DNA of 64,000 nucleotides from Lithodes maja (Eukaryota > Arthropoda > Malacostraca > Decapoda > Lithodidae). Below, piece by piece: positions 54,413 through 63,922 of the stretch; position 1 is the first letter of the stretch, and the number at the start of each line of letters is the position of its first letter. A program made the position numbers and the translations under genes. Location of the stretch: assembly GCA_037953745.1 (NCBI GenBank), contig JBAKBP010004445.1, forward strand, positions 62,001 through 126,000, in the 5' to 3' direction. The notes under the pieces were generated by a model. That model did no database searches. It was not told the DNA's origin and saw nothing but the letters and a program-made list of their open reading frames with translations.

Positions 54413-56212
54413 TGTGACGTTAACCACTCCGTTAGAACCGCATGGCTTGTCCTACAGTGACTCGCTAGGATCGCCAGGGCAGTGGATGGGGCTACAGTTT
54501 ATGTATTAGAGTGTGCTTTATTTCATATGAAAGCTCGGGTCATGGGCAGTCCAGAAAGGCTCTTTGTTTTCACCCATGTCAAGGCTTTCTATATTTAATT
54601 GTAAAGTATATGTTTTATCATTAACTAGTAATGATGGGATCTGGGAGAGAGAGAGAGAGTAGAACAGAGTGAGAGGGGGCGCGCAGTGGTTTTGCCCCGC
54701 TCGATGACGTCATGGCTGGCTGCCTCGTGGGGGTTGGTTGAGAGAGGTCCTTACCATGCTGCTAGCTCCCTTGCTAGTGGCTAGAGGACTTGTAACCGCT
54801 TTTTTCCCACGCGGCTCGAGCTAGTGCGAGTATATACAGTATACAGTTCCTCGCCACTCTCTCCCTCAGATCTGGTTTCTAGAACGCATCTATCTTATCC
54901 CTTGCTACTTGTCCCCCGCTCTGTACCTGAGAATCTTTTCCTCTGCCTACCTCTCTCTTTTTTCATATCTTTCACCACCTTTAATTAACACTATATCCCC
55001 TCTGGTTAACTCTGCAAAATCAGCTTCATGCTGGCCAGTTGTATTGTGCGTTAAGGTCTGATATAACCCATGTATGTTAGTTGTTAAGATAAGTTGATCA
55101 CGAAGCATTGGTTGGCATTCATATTGTTTAGTACTGCTTCCTATAAGTATTAGTGTTCTGCTGGATTAGATAATGCTAGACTAGGGGTCTGATATTATAA
55201 GGTATTGTTTCCGATGAGTGCTGGCTTTAGTTAAAAGCTGCACGGCATACCTGAGAACTGGAGTTGATTGGGTAAATTCTAGTCTGTGTGCCATTGAGAA
55301 TAGAGCATGCACGAATGAGGGCTTTTTGCCTACACCATTCTGCACTGTTCTAGTCTCGATTGTTTGTCTTTGAGGTACGCCAGGAGAACGCTTAATACTT
55401 CGGTATTAAGGTTTCTCAAGAGAGCTACCCTTCCCTATAACGTAATATTTGACGCACAGACTTGAGATTTGCACTAGGCTATGCGGCATGCCATGCGCAC
55501 CAGTATCTCGTATCATTGACTCTAGCTAGACTTTATCAATCATAGTAGACATTAAGTATATTAAACCAAGTACTCTTTTTATGCATACCCATTTATCATT
55601 ACACAAACATTTTGCAGCCTAGTTTGATGTATGGAGACACAAACGACTTAGGCTCTTTTTGTTGATAGGAATACTGCATTGTCGTGGCGATTATTATTGT
55701 TGTAGCGTTTAGGATATTCTTGGCCCCGACTGCATTATATATCCTGCCTTTTTGTGTGCATAGCCTGCACGAGCATTGTTCCGCTGCCTGCCTTTTTGGG
55801 TTCCATTTCCGATACGAGCATCTTTATAGCATCTAACATTTAAAGAAGATTCCTTGTTGGTGTTGAAGGACTTTAGTGCACTTTCTTTCATGCAGGAGTG
55901 CCTGGCATATATTGATTAAAGTAACGTAAGCTGTAACTTCTCTTACCACCTTACTTTGCATACCATAACCAAGCTCCTTCGGTTATAGGTAGTAATAGGC
56001 TGTTTTCACATAACATTAAGCCTAGAGTAGACGCACATTTATTGAGAGTTTGATAGCCTATTATTGCATATAGAACTCTGTAGAGTATTTGTGTTCTTTG
56101 TTCACTGGGAATATACATCAGAGGTTGGATCTAGCGCTTTCCGTTGTAGCATTTATGCCATTACTAGTCCAATGAATAAGAGCCCTGATATATTTAAACC
56201 CCAGTCGTAACA
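54413..56212 (+). mobile_element. Solo LTR F, related to the element C LTR
   Basis: 1800 bp, TGTGACGTTAACCACTC...CCCAGTCGTAACA, flanked by ATAT on both sides within TA repeats. Shares AACCGCATGGCTTG, the GCCAGGGCAG block, and AAGAGCCCTGATATAT with LTR C, but is strongly diverged overall. No internal region or second LTR, as expected after LTR-LTR recombination. Confidence 0.85.
55384..55417 (+). other. Conserved LTR hairpin, solo LTR F
   Basis: Arms GAGAACGCTTAATAC and GTATTAAGGTTTCTC, with a G-G mismatch at position 7 and a C-T mismatch at 6. The stem is two pairs longer than the others and is closed by TTCG, a cUUCGg-type tetraloop as RNA. Confidence 0.72.
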
Positions 56213-56235
56213 ATATATATATATATATATCATTA

Positions 56236-56410
56236 AATTTAGGGTGGCCCATATGCTATAGGCAAAATTTCAAAATTGCTCTTTTTACCGCTCTCAGGGT
56301 TCTCATCGAGTCAGTTTGGTCCAAAAATGATTCAGTAAAATTTTCGCGAAGATTGTTTAATATTTACTGGTAGTCCACGGCGTTTGAAGGCCACTCTTTG
56401 GGTGGCCTCT
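56236..56410 (+). repeat. Left terminal inverted repeat of the DNA transposon
   Basis: Begins AATTTAGGGTGGCCC. The inner part TTCGCGAAGATTG and ATTTACTGGTAGTCC matches the inverse of 61630-61450. Confidence 0.65.
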
Positions 56411-56520
56411 ACGTATGGAAGTATACTTTGGCTCTGGTCATCCAGTTCCCCCCTACTCTAAAACAGTAAACTTAGTGGATATTAGCTGCTCAAGGACACC
56501 ACTCACGGGCACCACTCCGT

Positions 56521-58683
56521 TCATTGTTGCCTGGTTTGTGCCAGCGTTTTCTTCCGGGTGTCAGGGTATAGCATCCGGTGCTCGCTCACAACTTGGAGGA
56601 GAAACTGCAGCTGTTCTTCATCCTTCGTGAGGAGCCGGTTGTATGTTTTGATGAGAGAGACCCCTGGTTCAGCATGATCATTCACAACCTCCAAACCATT
56701 AACGAGACGGCAGGCCTCCTGATAATCACCGCGATTTGGCCACTCCTCAGGATCATAGTGGAGAAAATCCGTTGGAAGTCGGACCTTCTCGAAGAAACCC
56801 CGACTTCTTGGTGACACAAAGTCTTCGAGGTTGGCATCTTTCAAGAATCCGAGATCGTGCTGAGCTCACTTGGGAGGCTCTTCCTCATCGTCCATTTCTT
56901 CCGACATTGCCTTGACCATATCCTTCTTCGTTCGAACGGATACGGCATCATCAAAAAGGGCCAGGTCTGTAGTTTCTTCTCCAAGGTACCAGAGGTGCCT
57001 TTTAATCTTCTCTGATGTAGCCTTGCTGATCTCTTGGTTAGGGAAGTCGACGAGAGCCTTGATGAGGTGCAAGTCCCTCCTAGGAACTAGGACTGAAGAA
57101 GGAGAGGTGATCCATGCCTCGATGTAGAGAAGAGCTCCGAAGATGCAGAGATCCCTCAAAGCCTTCTCCTCATGGTTTGTCAGTCGGAATTGGTTCTTGA
57201 ACATCCAAACCTTGAAAGCGTAAATGATCTTGCTCATCCATCGTGCATGGTGCATGGGACCAGGAGCTCGGAATCGAACTCCACGAGGAGGTATATGCCC
57301 GAGGAACAAGATCAGGAGCTCCAAGAGCTCCCTGTAGTCGTCTCGAGGGTGGTGGATTGTCAGTTGCTCCATCGCAAAGGCGACTGCTTCATCTCGATGA
57401 GTTGGAGTTATTGCCGCGTTCACCGCGTCATCCGTAGTTCCAGGTTGAAATGCTTCCTTGTCGATTAAATCCCACTGGCTTTGAAACCTCTTGAATAGGA
57501 GCGCTTCGGGCCCGGAAGTCCCTCCTCCCATCACAGCTCCGAAAGCAGCAGCCAAGATGACTTCCATGATATGGTGGCGGCAGGCCAAGTAAAGAAGATC
57601 CCTTCCGATCTTCTGTTCCAGAAGGACGCATGCGCCGGTTCGATGTCCCGTGTTTGCAGTGGCCGTGTCAAAAGACATGGCGACCACTTTCTCGGTCACT
57701 CCCCACTCCTCCAAAGCATGGAAAACAGCTTGAGCTTGCGCTTCACCAGTCCCCGAAGGGAGTTCAGAGACGCCGAGGAGCTAGCTGACTCCTACTCTGG
57801 ATATCAAGATAGGCAGACGATCCACATGCTCCTTGGTTGTCAGGGCTTGAAGGAGTTTTCCATCCCAATGGACAGTCAAGAGGGCATCCGCTTGGAAATC
57901 CTTTTTGAGGTTTTCCGCGAAACGTCTCCTGGCTTGACGTCGAGACCGGGCAATGGTTGTGCGGTTGATGGCCAGGTCCGTAGTGTCATGGCCGAGGCTT
58001 TTTGCAGCTTCTGTCGGCACAATGGTGGCTTTTCGGTCGGAAAGCTGAGTACAATCCAGTGCAGCTGCGAGAGATGGTGAAACTATGTTTTTTGTAGCTC
58101 TTCGTGGCCACTTGGGTGGAGAGCAGGATTTTGCCTCCTGAGCACTGCTGCTGTCCTCTCCCTCAGCACTGCTGCTGTCCTCTCCTTCAGCACTGCTGCT
58201 TAAAGAAGCAAAGACGGCCACTGAGGTGGATGCCTTCATTTCTTCAAGGGCCTTCTCCCGACGCCTTTCCTCAGCCTCTTTCTTCTCCGCAGCTCTCCGT
58301 TCTTTGGAGGCCAGGGAATTGTCTGCGGATCCCATGAAGGCTCTACGGCCCTTCTCTCGCTGAACAAGGAAAAAATCCTTGTCCTGTTGAAGGACAATGA
58401 GAGACAGGGCGTCTGCGTGAGCAATATCAAAGAGGTCGTCCATTGAGTCCCGGAAAGCTTCCTCCTTCTTCACCTGCCCTGGTGTCCTTCGGTCCCTCAA
58501 GCGTTTTAGGTCTTTCCAGGTTTGAAATAGACCTTCCAGCATTTTGATGATGTGTTGCTCCCCCCTAACGGGATCCTGGCCTTTCCAACCCATATGGGGG
58601 TCATGGCCACGGTCGGGCTTTCCCACAGAGCTCTCAAAGAGTGTATATTGTGTTGTTGGCGTAAGTGGTTGTGTGAAATTCAT
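56521..58683 (-). pseudogene. Uncharacterised transposase-like protein, 720 codons with two in-frame stops
   Basis: One frame without frameshifts runs from ATG 58683 to the stop at 56521, interrupted only by TAG at 57783 (codon 301) and TGA at 56868 (codon 606). Regions: an N-terminal part with HIIKMLEGLFQTWKDLKRL; a charged helix KERRAAEKKEAEERRREKAL (about 127-146); an acidic Ser-rich duplicated AEGEDSSS; then after the TAG a conserved core VVAMSFDTATANTGHRTGAC and YLACRHHIMEVIL (about 333-375), EEKALRDLCIFGALLYIEAW, and a C-terminal part VVNDHAEPGVSLIKTYN, DEEQLQFLLQVV. I recognise this as a multi-copy uncharacterised arthropod family. The FDTxxxNTG...CRHH spacing suggests an RNase H-fold transposase by analogy with hAT, which is inference. 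It lies between the two TIRs, so it is the best candidate transposase. Confidence 0.7.
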
Positions 58684-59434
58684 TCTTCTATGATGTGTTT
58701 AATGGTATGGAGTGTTGTGTTACAGCTTGGGCAGGTGTCGACGACGGATTCATCCAGTCTCTTCTGATAGCTAAGAAGAGCTGGATGGTGTCCGCATCTC
58801 AGCCTGGCCAGGTGGACTCTGTCCTCGCGAGGAAGGGAGGATTCAGCAGGATGGATTTCGGGAGGTCGTGCTTGCAGCTGCGTGTTGTCTATAAGTGAGT
58901 GGATGGAACAGCGAGTGATATGAGTATGGATGTGCTTCCGGAAGTTGGTTTGGGGTGGGCAGGGAGGGAGAGAAGACAGTATTTGTGTGTGATAGCGTGA
59001 GCTGGGTGTTGTTTTGATATGTCTTGGTGTCTGTGGGTGTGTTGCCATGTAGTGTAGTGGGTGGTGTTGATTCGTGGAGGCTGCTGCCAGGAATTGAGTG
59101 CCTCTCATGTCTAGATGATCTTTGACTTTGAAGACTTTGGTTTCTTGATGTAGGTGTTCTGTGGGTGTAGTAGCTGTGCATCCTGTGATGATTTTCAGGG
59201 CTTTATTTTGAATAGTCTGTAAGGTCTTATGATGTGTTTCAGCTAGGTTAGAAACCCAGGCCGGGCTTGCGTATTCCATAACTGATCTTATGTATTGTTT
59301 GTAGACTGTGGTGGTGGTTTCTTTGTTGTGTCCAAATTTCGTATGGGCAAGTGATCTGAGAGCGTTAAGTCTGGGTGTCAGTTTCTTTTTCGTGTTTGTG
59401 GTGTGCTGTTTGAATGTCATTTGGATGTCGTATG
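58684..59434 (-). pseudogene. LINE-4, C-terminal part (R1/Jockey-like tail)
   Basis: A 246-codon frame from 59420 (first ATG) continuing from the flank: MTFKQHTTNTKKKLTPRLNALR, VYKQYIRSVMEYASPAW, TIQNKALKIITGC, then HLARLRCGHHPALLSYQKRL and CPSCNTTLHTIKHIIEE, a Cys-His C-terminal motif as in several LINE clades. The family normally continues with a Cys after this point. Here it stops at 58680, overlapping by four bases (ATGA) the start of the transposase-like frame. The N-terminal portion lies at 61237-61448 beyond solo LTR G. Confidence 0.75.
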
Positions 59435-61236
59435 TGTTACGACCAGCTCTACGAAATAAACAAGGGCACTTAAGAATGGACTAGATGATAGGCTATATCT
59501 GCAACAACGGTACGTTAATTCCAAACCCTCGAACTATTACGCCGGTGAACCAAAAACACTCAAACCCTCCAGAGTTAATCTCCTGGATAACGGGGTATCA
59601 ATTAACTGGGATTTAGTGCACTTCTACAAAGGCTTGCCGATGACGTCAAAGCCTACTCACAAAAGGAGTACTTTACGTTAATAAAATGCTCTTAATTAAT
59701 AACAATGCTTGAATAAACTATAATATGATTTAATAAAGGAGTATATGCTTACGTTAACTTTAGTGTGAGTCTGTACTCAACACTAACCTCTACAATGCTC
59801 TATGAAAGCACTGGAAGTCTAGTCCTACAGCAATCAGGTATAAAATCTTCTGAAAACGTCTGATGCTCTAAGATACTCATTAATATAGAACAGACATAAA
59901 TGCAGGGGCAGGACACCAAAGCGTGTATCTTAAATACACCAATAAGTAGGATACATATATACAACAAGGGAGTGCAACAACTCTGTGACAGCACTAATAA
60001 TAACCACTCAGAAACAGTACTTCCTTAGCCAACGAAACAGCCAAACTGGGTTGTGCCCTTTGCATCAACCTTGGCTAAAATAAGGCGTGAATAATTCCTA
60101 AAGCATACACAATGAAAGTTAATAAACACAATACCGTCTCTCTCACTAATAAAGTCTAGCAGTGGCATAAAAGGTACTAGGAAACCAGGCAGAGCGCAAG
60201 CATGCTCGTAGCCTACTGTCTCCCCTTGAACAGATTTCCCTTATGTTACGTTACGTGACTTGGTAAGTCCAGATCTCAAGTATCTGGTCTTACCCTGGCG
60301 CTCCACAAAGGTCAACACAATGAGGTAGCAAGTATGCAGGTGAGAGTAGGCAAATGCCCTTCACTTGTATACTGCTACATTCGCAAAGGAAAATATGCAC
60401 AAGGGTTACAAGCGAGCTAGCTTCGTCGATGTTGTACAGGCTCTGACTTGCCACATACATAACTCAGACAACGACCAAAGATACCTTCCACTGTCTAGCA
60501 TTAAATAATAAGAGAGAACAGCTCAATAATTAGAAGCACCCCAACACTAGGCTACCATATGACTATGACTCTACTACTTCCTAAAACTAGTGCAAACATA
60601 AATGTGAGAGCTGGTGCTGGTAATACAACTGGCCGACTATGGAAGTCGTATGCAGAACCAGAAGGGATAATTAATTGAATAAAGATGGAAGTATGAAAAA
60701 GAAGAAGTTCAGAGAGAGAGATAGTAGTATAGAGGGTTATATGGGGGACAGATTGCAAGGGACATGTAGGACCAAGCACGCTACGCCAAGCTCTGCCAGA
60801 GAGAGGCGGCAGGAGCCCCCAGCACCAACACTAGGACAGCGGCAACCAATCACAGACCACTACGTCATGAGATGCAGACGTCCTTAGGACGCGCCAAGCG
60901 CGCCAGCCAATCAAGGGCCTGGGAAAGCCCGCACGAGCGTGTGAAATCTCCTCCGAGCAAGGGAGGCAGCACATACATACACACGCACATATTACCACCT
61001 CACTGCCTACCTCGCTCTCTCTCTTTAACTTCACACAATGCATCTTATATTTTATGGATGATATAAAATACTTCCAAGTGTCACAGACAAGAATAAAGAT
61101 CATCACTGAACTGTCTGTGACAGCATGAACTCTATGAAAGAAAGAACATCGTTCTACGATTATTGTAGCCCATTTCACTGCCCTGGCGAGCGCTAGCGAG
61201 TTACGAGCGCATTCTGGCAAGCTGGCCAGCGTAACA
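59435..61236 (-). mobile_element. Solo LTR G, splitting LINE-4
   Basis: 1802 bp, plus-strand TGTTACGACCAGC...GCCAGCGTAACA. Same family as solo LTR H. No matching target duplication (left TATG, right AATT), so an accompanying rearrangement is possible. Interrupts LINE-4 between KILGV and the MTFKQH part. Confidence 0.82.
60262..60294 (-). other. Conserved LTR hairpin, solo LTR G
   Basis: Element-strand arms GGTAAGACCAGAT and ATCTGGACTTACC, A-A mismatch at position 7, loop ACTTGAG. Upstream flank CGCCAG is conserved; the downstream AAGTCACG is diverged. Confidence 0.72.
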
Positions 61237-61448
61237 AATTTACTCCTAGGATTTTGGGTGTGTGTGTGTGTGTTAGGGGTGTGTTGTTTATGTTGAGTCC
61301 CGGGACGTAATCGTGATCTCCTGTCCAGCTTGTGAGGAGGGTTGGAGTGGATTTAGCTGGGGCTAAATTGAGTCTGTTTGTAGTGCACCATTCATGTAAT
61401 GTGTCGAGATAGTCTTGAAGGAGTCTTGTTGCTGTGTCTGGGTTTTGG
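61237..61448 (-). pseudogene. LINE-4, upstream RT part
   Basis: On the minus strand HQNPDTATRLLQDYLDTL, WCTTNRLNLAPAKS and PKILGV, the segment of a non-LTR RT just after the catalytic palm. It is broken at its 3' side by solo LTR G and ends at its 5' side exactly where the right terminal inverted repeat begins. An imperfect TG run at 61258-61271 falls within the coding part. Confidence 0.72.
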
Positions 61449-61449
61449 T

Positions 61450-61631
61450 GAGTGCCAGGTAAGTTCCGCCAACCAGCACAAAAACAGCCAAACAGACTTT
61501 GCTGGACTACCAATAAATATGCTCCAATCGTCACGAAATTTGATCACATTATGTCTCATTAGGAATGGAACAAAGCCAGGGGGTGAGAGGTTAGGATTTC
61601 TTACTTTCGAAAATAAGGGCCACCCTAAATT
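61450..61631 (-). repeat. Right terminal inverted repeat of the DNA transposon
   Basis: Ends GGGCCACCCTAAATT. Inverse of 56236-56410 with many substitutions and small gaps. Confidence 0.6.
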
Positions 61632-61636
61632 ATTAT

Positions 61637-61640
<4 letters not shown>

Positions 61641-61687
<47 letters not shown>

Positions 61688-61789
61688 ATGTACACAAATA
61701 AATATTGTTACGAGCTCGAGTCCTTATGCTATGCACCCTCGTCCTTTATTTGTTACATAATCGTATATATATATATATATATATACAGT

Positions 61790-61863
<74 letters not shown>

Positions 61864-61870
61864 TATAAGT
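61641..61870. repeat. Two (TA)n tracts with a dispersed repeat between
   Basis: TA runs at 61641-61684 and about 61764-61860. The intervening GAGCTCGAGTCCTTATGC and CACCCTCGTCCTTTATTTG recurs inverted at 28990-28890, likewise beside a TA tract. Confidence 0.8.
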
Positions 61871-61929
61871 ATATATAAAATATACATTAATTGTTGAACG
61901 GTAAATCTTGCATTACTAACAAACCAAAA

Positions 61930-62024
61930 CAGGAACATAATAACATTATAAAATGGGAGTCTACAGAAAGCCGATTAGCCCACACAAAGCATATCCCTCT
62001 CACACCTAACCCTAATTATAAGAC
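61930..62024 (+). repeat. Dispersed repeat, copy 2 (ACATAAGAAAA...GCCGATT family)
   Basis: AACATAATAACATTATAAAATGGG variant followed by CAGAAAGCCGATTAGCCCAC. Solo LTR H is inserted just after it. Confidence 0.65.
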
Positions 62025-62028
62025 CTAA

Positions 62029-62750
62029 TGTTACGACCGGCACTACGACATAAACAAGGGCACTTAATATTGGACTAGAAGATAGGCTATATCTGCAACA
62101 ACGGTACGCTAATTCCAAACCCTCGAACTATTAAGCCGGTGAACAAAACACTTAAACCCTCGTTTAAGTCGCATACTTAAGTCGTATGCGAGAACCAGAA
62201 GGGATGGGTAATTGAATAAAGATAAGAAGTATTGGAAAGAAGAAGTTCAGAGAGAGAAACAGTAGTAAAGGGGGTTAGATGGGGGACAGATTGCGAGGGA
62301 CATGTAGGACCAAGCACATGATACCATGCTCTAAGGAGAGACGCGGGAAGGAGCCCCCACCACCGAGCTAAGACAGCGGCCTCCAATCACAGACCACTAC
62401 GTCATGAAGAGCAGGCGTCATATGACACGCCAGGCCCGCCATCCAATCACGAGTGGGTGGCCCCGCCCAAGCAAGGAATGCACACATACATACACACGCA
62501 CATACTACCACCTCGCTGCTTCCCTCACTCTCTCTCCTTGCAATTCACACTACATATCTTATAACTCTATCAATGATATAAAATACTTCCAAGTGTCACT
62601 GACAAGAATAAAGACAAACACTGATCTGTCTGTGACAACATGAATACTAAGAAAGAAAGAACATCGTTCTACGATTATTATAGCCCATTTCACTGCCCTG
62701 GCGAGCGCTAGCGAGTACGAGTACATTCTGGCAAGCTGGCCAGCGTAACA
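62029..62750 (-). mobile_element. Solo LTR H, internally deleted relative to G
   Basis: 722 bp, TGTTACGACCGGC...GCCAGCGTAACA, flanked by a perfect 4-bp duplication CTAA (62025-62028 and 62751-62754). Compared with G about 1.06 kb is missing, at a junction near 62165 where GCATACTTAAGTCGTATGC forms a small palindrome. The deleted part includes the hairpin. Confidence 0.88.
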
Positions 62751-62814
62751 CTAATTATAGGCCCAACTCACTAACACCATGAGAACCGACCTCACCAATA
62801 CGGTCAGAGGTCAA

Positions 62815-62910
62815 CATAAGAAAACGGGAGTTTTCAGAGAGCCGATTCTCCCACACCCTGCAGATCCCCATCTCACTCAACCCATCCCATCCATATGCCT
62901 ATCTAATTTT
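62815..62910 (+). repeat. Dispersed repeat, copy 3 (ACATAAGAAAA...GCCGATT family)
   Basis: CAACATAAGAAAACGGGAGT and CAGAGAGCCGATTCTCCCAC, then CAGATCCCCATC. Same order as copies 1 and 2. Confidence 0.65.
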
Positions 62911-63922
62911 ATCTTAAAGCTCTCTATCGTTTTTTATCCCACCATAGCACTCGGCATCCTATTCTTCCTAACTACAACTGTTACCAAACACACAATATAA
63001 CATAAAAGAACTTATGAAAACCACTATGTGGAAATAAGGCATTGAAGATTTAGCAAAGTATTATTATGAAAAAAAATACCACATAGTGGTTACAGAAATA
63101 TATGTTATACAAATCTGACATACAAATATTAAACTTTATGGGTACTCATGAAATGTAATGGATTAGTCAGATTTTTTGTTTGATCTTTCATTATACCTAA
63201 ATGCAACACAAGAGATCGTCTTTTTTATGCATGTGGCAGAGCTATAGACACAACATCTCACTCTCATAGCTGAACTAGAAATTAGTCTACTTTGACCCTT
63301 CCACACTGTGAAATTCCAGCTGGAAGGTGACCCACACTTGACTAGTGGTTGACCCAAGAGCTTTAGTAGCCTACACCAAGATGGCGGTCTGATAGTTCTG
63401 CTGCCTCACTCTCAGGTCTTGAGGCCAGCTCCACCTCTAATACCTTCATGACCTCGGTAATGCGTTCAGCACTCTTCGAGGGTCCGCGGCCATGGAAGCA
63501 AAAATCATTTCATGAGAAATCGAAATCGAAGAAGTACTGCCAAGTAACCTCCCAGTCTGCTGCGCCAAAGTGCCACAAGCGCCGCCGGCTGGGCAACTCA
63601 TTTTTAGATCGTTCCCTTGGCTAGAAACCACGTCTCTGCAAATGTCCTTCAAGTTAAAGAAAATACGGCCCCCCCCCCCCCGACTTACTTTCAAGCGAAA
63701 TATATACATATTTAGATATAATAATGTCTTAGCTGAAGTCCAGTTTCTCCTAAATTGCAGGCTCACTATCGCTTGCCCAGATGAAAAGTGACATCTTAGT
63801 AGGTTCATGTGTCGTATAATGGCTAAAAAATATAGGACAAACTGTCTTATAATCGGAAAACTAATGGTGTGTAACAGGGGTATCCCAAAGAGACCTCCAT
63901 AGGATTAGATAATGCTACGGCT
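62911..63922. other. No recognisable gene; one short inverted repeat
   Basis: AACCACTATGTGG (63019-63031) and its exact inverse CCACATAGTGGTT (63079-63091) are separated by 47 AT-rich bases. Other frames in this stretch have no domain signal. Confidence 0.5.

Larger units (their letters stand above)
56236..61631. mobile_element. TIR-bounded DNA transposon of unassigned superfamily
   Basis: The outer 15 bp AATTTAGGGTGGCCC (56236-56250) recur inverted as GGGCCACCCTAAATT (61617-61631). The inverted similarity extends, imperfectly, over about 170 bp: TTACTGGTAGTCCA at about 56365 and its inverse TGGACTACCAATAA at about 61502. The left half contains a minus-strand protein gene (56521-58683). LINE-4 occupies 58684-61448 and is itself split by solo LTR G. 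A TA target duplication is possible but not proven. The terminal GGGTGGCCC is reminiscent of Tc1/mariner ends, but the protein is not a mariner transposase. Confidence 0.65.

Noticed and set aside
59435..61236. Target duplication of solo LTR G
   Set aside because: Left TATG and right AATT do not match in any register I tried.
63669..63681. Poly-C run as a functional element
   Set aside because: A simple homopolymer without context.
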